A DNA stretch of 64,000 bases from JALYUM01 sp036688685 (GTDB lineage: Bacteria; Pseudomonadota; Gammaproteobacteria; Burkholderiales; Burkholderiaceae_D), in contig NZ_JAQQPS010000018.1 in NCBI RefSeq assembly GCF_036688685.1, forward strand, positions 62,001-126,000. The letters are read 5' to 3'. The position numbers and the translations under genes were made by a program. This document shows, piece by piece, positions 59,370 through 64,000 of this stretch; the first letter of the stretch is position 1, and each line of letters starts with the position of its first letter. Below the pieces are notes generated by a model. It was given only the letters and a program-made list of their open reading frames with translations, was not told the origin of the DNA and did no database searches.

Positions 59370-59980
59370 ACGGCTTCCGGGTCGGCTGACTGGCAGGCAT
59401 TGGCGCAGCCGGGCGCCCGGGTCGCCGCCACGCCCGGTGAATGTGGCCTGCCCGATGTCGTATTCAGCATGCTGGCGGACGTGCAGCCGGCAAGTTGAAC
59501 ATCCTGGCCGGCGGCGCCGACGAACTGGTCGGCCGGGTGCAGCCCCTGTTCGATCTGTTGGGACAAAAAACCTGGCGCTTCGGCGCGGCGCCGGAACAGG
59601 CCAATGCCGTCAAGCTGGCCTGCAACCTGACGCTGGCCTGCGCCATCGAAGCAATGGGAGAGGGGGCGGCGCTGGCCGGCGCGCACGGGATTCCGGCCGC
59701 CGGCTTCATCGAGCTGATCACGAGCACGCTGTTTGCCGGTTCACCCGTCTACAAAGGTTACGGAGGCATGATTGCCGAACAACGCTACAGCCCGGCCGGC
59801 TTCAAGCTGGCGCTGGGGCAGAAGGATGTGCGCCTGGCGGTGGAGGCAGGGCGTGCCCACGGTTTGCCACTGGCGTTCGGTGCCGCGCTGCAAACCGTGC
59901 TGCAGGCGGCGGTCGACCATGGCGACGGCGATCTCGACTTCGCCGCGCTGGGCAAGCATGCGGCACGGCAAGGTCGATAA
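59370..59980 (+). pseudogene. Broken 3-hydroxyisobutyrate dehydrogenase-like gene
   Basis: Two frames are needed to follow it. The first (to about 59498) gives a piece of a Rossmann domain (GARVAATPGECG, then DVVFSMLADV); the N-terminal GxGxMG part is missing. The second (59495-59980) gives the C-terminal domain (NILAGGADELVGRVQPLFDL, KLACNLTLACAIEAM, FKLALGQKDVRLAVEAG). It belongs to the beta-hydroxyacid dehydrogenase family. The left deletion joins it to the end of the GT51 gene. It cannot make a normal NAD-binding enzyme. Confidence 0.75.
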
Positions 59981-60032
59981 TGACTGCAGCGCCGGCGTGT
60001 TCTCGCTGATCATTGCGAAGCCACGCATGGCT

Positions 60033-60746
60033 TCAGCGCAGGGCTTGGTTCCGCCTTGCAAACTGGCAGACCGGGCGCGCCTTTGCTTTCCCGTTCAAGC
60101 GAATGACGGTGAGCTTGTTCACGCGGTTGCAGGCGTAGTAGCCGCCAACCAACCAGAGTCCCGAACACTCGCGCTTCACTGCGTAAAGTTCATCTCCCAG
60201 CGGCAGCACAGGCGACCATTCATCTGCTATTTTTTCGCCGTTTGCCAGCAGCGCGGCAAAGGCGTCCGCATGGATCGACTGCTCGGGTCTGGAGGCGAAT
60301 GGGATCGATGACGTCGATAGAAGGGGACCTGGCGGCAGCGCCAGGACCTTGGTCAGGGTCGCTTCGTCGACCTTCCACGTTTCGAGCAGGGGTGGCATCC
60401 TGTACCCCTGGAATCTGTCGATATAGATAATCGCGGTCGATGTCGGCGTGCCACCGAGCGCGCGTGCCACGCGCGTGTAGCCATACTCGTTGACGGCGAT
60501 TTCCTGGATCACGTTGAACATCGCTGCGCCAGCGCGCACCGGCGTGGCTTCACTGTCGGGACAATTGATGGCGTCGCTGTCGCGACAATTCCTGTCATGG
60601 CGTAGAGTTTCCGTCGCTGCGTTGCAAACCGCCTCGTTTGTCGAATAGATGAGCGACAAACCGACGGATGGAAGGTCGGCAGCCAAGGCTGGCGGGAGAA
60701 AAAGCAGGAGAGCGGCGAACGACAGTGCGTTGGCGGTTATGGTCAT
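60033..60746 (-). CDS. Secreted hypothetical protein, 237 aa
   Basis: The signal peptide TITANALSFAALLLFLPPAL is followed by a Cys-rich region (four Cys within about 40 residues, including CRDSDAINC) and a C-terminal part with two further Cys pairs. ATG 60746 is preferred over GTG 60752. No family was recognised. The gene sits between the dehydrogenase pseudogene and flgN on the same strand as flgN, with no known flagellar link. Confidence 0.65.
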   Translation of the reverse strand: MTITANALSFAALLLFLPPALAADLPSVGLSLIYSTNEAVCNAATETLRHDRNCRDSDAINCPDSEATPVRAGAAMFNVIQEIAVNEYGYTRVARALGGTPTSTAIIYIDRFQGYRMPPLLETWKVDEATLTKVLALPPGPLLSTSSIPFASRPEQSIHADAFAALLANGEKIADEWSPVLPLGDELYAVKRECSGLWLVGGYYACNRVNKLTVIRLNGKAKARPVCQFARRNQALR

Positions 60747-60827
60747 CGGCACACTGTGTCCTTGCCAGGAAAAGACATTAACAAGGCCGCGGACGCGGTC
60801 TTGTCACGAGCTTGCAGCGTCCTGCGC

Positions 60828-61298
60828 TCAGCCAACCACAAACCGGCGCGACGGCCCGAACCCGGCAGTCTGCCCGCCCGGCCCATACAGGCCCGCTTCG
60901 GCGCCGCCGGTGGCAGCTGGCGTGCGCATGGCGTTGAGCACGGTCTGGTTGTGGGCCAGCTGGCGCGCGACCAGCATGCCGTTGACGCGGTTGAGTTCCT
61001 TGGCGCTGCGGGTGCAGTCGAGCAACTGGTCCCAGGTGGCGCGCTCCAGCGCGCTGCCGTTTGCTGCCAGCCATGGCTCCATCCCGGATTCAGCGGCGTC
61101 GAAACCGGCGCTGGCCAGCGCGGCGTGGCGCTGGCGCGCCAGCTCGCTCAATTGCTCCACCATATCCGATTTTTGCTGTGTCACTTCCGCCACACCGTCT
61201 GCACGCGCCTCGACCAGGCTGTCTTGCTCTTGTTTCAGCAGCGTGAGCATCGACGCCATCAGTTGCTGTTCGTCGTGCAGAGTGGTCGATGGCGTCAT
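60828..61298 (-). CDS. flgN: Flagellar chaperone FlgN
   Basis: This is a 156-residue helical protein of the FlgN family, the export chaperone of hook-associated proteins FlgK and FlgL. The N-terminal helix pair (LMASMLTLLKQEQDSLVEAR, QQKSDMVEQLSELARQR) and the later NRVNGMLVARQLAHNQ segment are typical. It lies seven bases after flgM, so both should come from the sigma-28 promoter at 61682-61708. Confidence 0.85.
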   Translation of the reverse strand: MTPSTTLHDEQQLMASMLTLLKQEQDSLVEARADGVAEVTQQKSDMVEQLSELARQRHAALASAGFDAAESGMEPWLAANGSALERATWDQLLDCTRSAKELNRVNGMLVARQLAHNQTVLNAMRTPAATGGAEAGLYGPGGQTAGFGPSRRFVVG

Positions 61299-61305
61299 GG
61301 GTGGT

Positions 61306-61632
61306 TTACCTGTTGCGGGAGTGGAGGAGGTCGCGCACGGTCTCTAACAGGCCGTCCGCGACTTTTTCCGAGTTCACCTGGAACTGGCCATCGGCGATGG
61401 CCAGTTTGATGCGCTCGACTTTTTTGGAATCGAATACGGCCGAGTTGGACGACGCGGCTGAAGCGGCCATGGTGCCGGCCAGGGCCTGGCCCTGGGGCGA
61501 CAGGCGCACGCTGTCGGTCGGGACCGGCACCGGCTGGGCAGCTGCTTTTTCCGCACCGCGGCTGGTGGTGGTCGCCGGCGTGGTCGTCGCTGGAATGCCA
61601 GCGTTGTTCGAGACTGAATCGTTGATTTTCAC
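61306..61632 (-). CDS. flgM: Anti-sigma-28 factor FlgM
   Basis: This is a 108-residue FlgM-family protein that holds FliA until hook completion. The start is GTG 61632 with an AAGGA ribosome site; the start 42 bases upstream lacks a family match. The N-terminal part is disordered; the C-terminal sigma-binding helix region reads KVERIKLAIADGQFQVNSEK and VADGLLETVRDLL. It shares its promoter region with flgA on the same strand. Confidence 0.92.
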   Translation of the reverse strand: MKINDSVSNNAGIPATTTPATTTSRGAEKAAAQPVPVPTDSVRLSPQGQALAGTMAASAASSNSAVFDSKKVERIKLAIADGQFQVNSEKVADGLLETVRDLLHSRNR

Positions 61633-61681
61633 GGCTATATCCTTCGGTGGGTGGAGCAGAAAACTCCGCGACATGCGTCCT

Positions 61682-61708
61682 ATAACGGCGCCGTCACCCC
61701 AAACTTTA
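61682..61708 (-). promoter_or_regulatory. Sigma-28 (FliA) promoter of flgM-flgN
   Basis: On the minus strand TAAAGTTT (61708-61701) is followed by exactly 11 bases and then GCCGTTAT (61689-61682). This fits the sigma-28 consensus TAAAGTTT-N11-GCCGATAA with two mismatches. It lies 50 bases upstream of the flgM GTG and supports FliA control of its own anti-sigma factor. Confidence 0.85.
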
Positions 61709-61736
61709 GCAGCAACTGCGTTTTCGTATGCAAATT

Positions 61737-62438
61737 CTAGTTTGCAACGTCAACGATACCACCGGCTCTGGCCGTCCCGCTGAGGATGGCGCCGGATGGC
61801 GTGCGCACCTGCACCACCTGTCCTGCGGCCGCGTTGCCCAGCGCCTTGCCCTCGGCCGATACGCTGAAACCTGCCCCACCGCTGACCACGCGCACGGTCT
61901 GGTTCTGCATGACCACCGGTTTGCTTTTCAAATTGTCTGCCCGCAGCGGCGTACCGGCCGGCAGTGAGATCGTCGGCGTGCGGCCGACTGCCTGCGCCAT
62001 GTCGGTGACGATGCCGTTCGGCATGCCGGCCAGGTCGCCCTTGACCATGACCAGCTGGCTGGCGTCGATCGTCTGCCCTTGCGCCAGCGGCGACGCGGCG
62101 GCAACATACTCTGCCAGCACACTCACCTGGGCCTGGACGTACACCGTCCACACCGGCGCGCTACAGCGCACCCCGACCGAGGTCTTGCCCCAGGCGCGCG
62201 CGCCTGGCTGCTGGAATGCCTGCGGGTCGGGGCAGGCCGCCAGGCCCAGGCGTGGGTCGACCGGATTCACGGTCACGCTGACCTTGCCCGGCAGGCCCGC
62301 CGTCTGGATCTGTAAAAACTGTTCGACGACCTTGCGCACGACGGCACCATCCTGGCGCGCGCCTGGCGACTGCGCCCCCGCCATCGTGGCGACAGCCATA
62401 CAAAACAGGAAGACAGTGAAAGAAAGCGAACGGGTCAT
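61737..62438 (-). CDS. flgA: Flagellar P-ring assembly chaperone FlgA
   Basis: This is a 233-residue periplasmic chaperone with signal peptide SLSFTVFLFCMAVATMAGA. The C-terminal SAF-like domain contains PLRADNLKSKPVVMQNQTVRV in part and GFSVSAEGKALGNAAAGQ. It is divergent from flgB, a common arrangement. Confidence 0.93.
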   Translation of the reverse strand: MTRSLSFTVFLFCMAVATMAGAQSPGARQDGAVVRKVVEQFLQIQTAGLPGKVSVTVNPVDPRLGLAACPDPQAFQQPGARAWGKTSVGVRCSAPVWTVYVQAQVSVLAEYVAAASPLAQGQTIDASQLVMVKGDLAGMPNGIVTDMAQAVGRTPTISLPAGTPLRADNLKSKPVVMQNQTVRVVSGGAGFSVSAEGKALGNAAAGQVVQVRTPSGAILSGTARAGGIVDVAN

Positions 62439-62594
62439 GAGTGCAGCCTTGTGGAATGACGCTATCTTAGACCAATGATTCCTTACTGAAACTATGAATA
62501 GCCGGGTTTTGCCAGCCTTACTCGTTCGATGGCAATTTGTTTCTCAGACGTATGATTCATCCTGTTATCCCAAGAACCCCACCCGGAGGCCGGC

Positions 62595-63014
62595 ATGATT
62601 GGCAAACTCGACGAGTACATGCGCTTCAATGAAGCGGCATTGAATATCCGCAGCAACCGCCAGCAAGTGCTGGCCTCCAACATCGCCAACGCCGACACGC
62701 CCAACTACAAGGCGCGCGACATCGATTTTTCGAGTGCGCTGGCCAGTGCCGTGACCAAGGGCACGGGGACCAGCGCTGGCCTGGCCACCACGGCAGCGCA
62801 TCACCTGGCTGCAGCGAAAGACGGCGCCACCATGCCGGACGGCACGCCGCTGCTGTACCGCAACGTGGCCCAGGGCAGCGTCGACGGCAACACGGTCGAC
62901 ATGGATGTGGAACGCAACCAGTTTGCCGACAATGCGCTGCGCTACGAAGCCGGCATCACCATGATCAACCACCAGATCCGCGGCATGCTCGCGGCGATCC
63001 AGGGAGGCAGCTGA
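62595..63014 (+). CDS. flgB: Flagellar rod protein FlgB
   Basis: This is a 139-residue proximal rod protein. The N-terminal rod motif reads NRQQVLASNIANADTPNYKA, and the C-terminal helix is YEAGITMINHQIRGMLAAI. CGGAGG lies upstream of ATG 62595. It overlaps flgC by one base. Confidence 0.95.
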   Translation: MIGKLDEYMRFNEAALNIRSNRQQVLASNIANADTPNYKARDIDFSSALASAVTKGTGTSAGLATTAAHHLAAAKDGATMPDGTPLLYRNVAQGSVDGNTVDMDVERNQFADNALRYEAGITMINHQIRGMLAAIQGGS

Positions 63015-63415
63015 TGTCGCTCTTTAATATCTTCAATGTGTCCGGTTCGGCCATGAGCGCGCAAGCGCAGCGCCTGAACACGGTGGCATCGAACCTGGCC
63101 AATGCCGACAGCGCCACCAGCGCCAGCGGCCAGGCCTACCGCGCCAAGCAGGTCGTGTTCGAGGCCGTACCGCTGGCCGACGGCGGCAGCGCCGTCAAGG
63201 TGCAGCAGGTGGTCGAAGACGCCTCGCCGCTGAAGCAAGTGTATGACCCGAAACACCCGATGGCCGACGACAAGGGCTATGTGTCGATGCCGAACGTGAA
63301 TGTGGTCGACGAGATGGTGAACATGCTGTCCGCCTCGCGCTCCTATCAGAACAACGTCGAAACGATGAATGCAGCCAAAACGCTGCTGATGAAAACCCTG
63401 ACCATCGGTCAATAA
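63014..63415 (+). CDS. flgC: Flagellar rod protein FlgC
   Basis: This is a 133-residue rod protein with the start motif SAMSAQAQRLNTVASNLANA and the C-terminal MVNMLSASRSYQNNVETMN. Its ATG overlaps the flgB stop; flgD follows after 13 bases. Confidence 0.95.
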   Translation: MSLFNIFNVSGSAMSAQAQRLNTVASNLANADSATSASGQAYRAKQVVFEAVPLADGGSAVKVQQVVEDASPLKQVYDPKHPMADDKGYVSMPNVNVVDEMVNMLSASRSYQNNVETMNAAKTLLMKTLTIGQ

Positions 63416-63428
63416 CTCCAGGCGCCCC

Positions 63429-64000
63429 ATGACCACCGTTACTTCCAATACGTCAGCCACCATGACCGACCTGATGTCGACCATGAACAACAAGCCCGCG
63501 GCGGCGGCGGAAGGTTCCGTCGAGGCGGACACCAACAAATTCCTGACGCTGCTGGTCACGCAGCTGAAGAACCAGGATCCGATGAATCCGCTCGACAATG
63601 CGCAGCTCACCAGCCAGTTGGCGCAGCTGTCGACGGTGACCGGTGTGAACAAGCTGAACACGACGCTCGAATCGCTGAAAAGCAGCTACCAGTCGTCCGA
63701 AGCGATGTCGGCCACCAACATGATCGGCCACGGCGTGTTTGTCGATGGCAGCTTTGTCAACGTGGCGAGCGGCCAGAGCATCCTGGGGGCGAACCTGGGC
63801 TCGGCCGCCGAGGACGTCAAGGTGATCGTCACCGATCCGGCCACCGGCAAGGACATCAAGACCATCGAGCTGGGTGCGCAGCCGGCCGGAATTTTGCCGA
63901 TCACGTGGGACGGAAAAGCCGATGGTGCCACCGCCTCGGTGAAAGACGGCAAGTACAGCTTCCGCGTGGTCGCCACGCGGGCAGGCACCCAGTTGACCGA
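63429..64000 (+). CDS. flgD: Flagellar hook capping protein FlgD, 3' end outside window
   Basis: An open frame from ATG 63429 runs off the window; 190 residues are visible. The FlgD signature is NKFLTLLVTQLKNQDPMNPL followed by AQLTSQLAQLSTVTGVNKLN. The FlgD Ig-like/tudor region follows (NMIGHGVFVDGSFVNV). It caps the growing hook. Because it has no stop inside the window, it is easily missed by open-frame searches. Confidence 0.95.
   Translation, partial: MTTVTSNTSATMTDLMSTMNNKPAAAAEGSVEADTNKFLTLLVTQLKNQDPMNPLDNAQLTSQLAQLSTVTGVNKLNTTLESLKSSYQSSEAMSATNMIGHGVFVDGSFVNVASGQSILGANLGSAAEDVKVIVTDPATGKDIKTIELGAQPAGILPITWDGKADGATASVKDGKYSFRVVATRAGTQLT

Noticed and set aside
1..64000. CRISPR arrays, tRNA or rRNA genes
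   Set aside because: No regularly spaced repeats, tRNA cloverleaf or rRNA sequence was recognised by eye.

Overview
The window looks like chromosomal DNA of a motile, polysaccharide-producing betaproteobacterium, most likely Burkholderiales / Oxalobacteraceae (Massilia, Duganella or Janthinobacterium type). This is inferred from the high GC content and from protein content and gene order, not from a database search. No rRNA, tRNA or CRISPR array was seen. The two window ends cut genes: an FtsX-like permease on the left and flgD on the right.

Region 1 (1-6.6 kb): the end of an ABC-type FtsX permease, then a three-gene minus-strand cassette. The cassette encodes an OmpA-domain lipoprotein, a five-helix membrane protein with a long cytoplasmic-looking tail, and a secreted VWA-like protein. 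It is bracketed by a perfect 24-bp inverted repeat that is the tip of an IS6-family element. A decayed IS6 transposase sits just beyond the right copy. This is the best candidate for an undescribed mobile system.

Region 2 (6.6-23.3 kb): housekeeping genes. They are a truncated haemoglobin, rmuC, a natural MobA-MoeA fusion, moaA, rne (RNase E) divergent from rluC, an HAD phosphatase, a Rieske protein, an SppA-type peptidase, an RsuA-type pseudouridine synthase, an FAH-family hydrolase, a pentapeptide-repeat protein and several unknowns.

Region 3 (23.8-49.5 kb): a large Wzx/Wzy-dependent surface polysaccharide locus. It has a WecA-like initiating transferase, a Wza-like export protein, a Wzz-like protein, a fused acetyltransferase/ketoisomerase plus aminotransferase (a dTDP-3-acetamido-3,6-dideoxyhexose branch), a flippase, a polymerase, three glycosyltransferases, a WbsX protein, a WbpV-like reductase, a PglC-type initiating transferase, a WbpM-like dehydratase, a YjbH-PAP2 fusion, a diacylglycerol kinase and rmlBDAC. 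RmlA and RmlB can feed both dTDP-rhamnose and the amino-sugar branch. The middle (about 27.5-39.2 kb) is visibly AT-richer than its flanks and is followed by a transposase relic, which suggests horizontal exchange of the sugar-specific core.

Region 4 (49.6-64 kb): a flagellar cluster: flhB, flhA, flhF, flhG, fliA, motC, motD; then a DUF5672-type protein, a GT51 transglycosylase, a broken dehydrogenase and a secreted unknown; then flgN-flgM-flgA on the minus strand, divergent from flgB-flgC-flgD. A near-consensus sigma-28 promoter lies in front of flgM, consistent with FliA control. REP-like palindromes lie between flhA and flhF.
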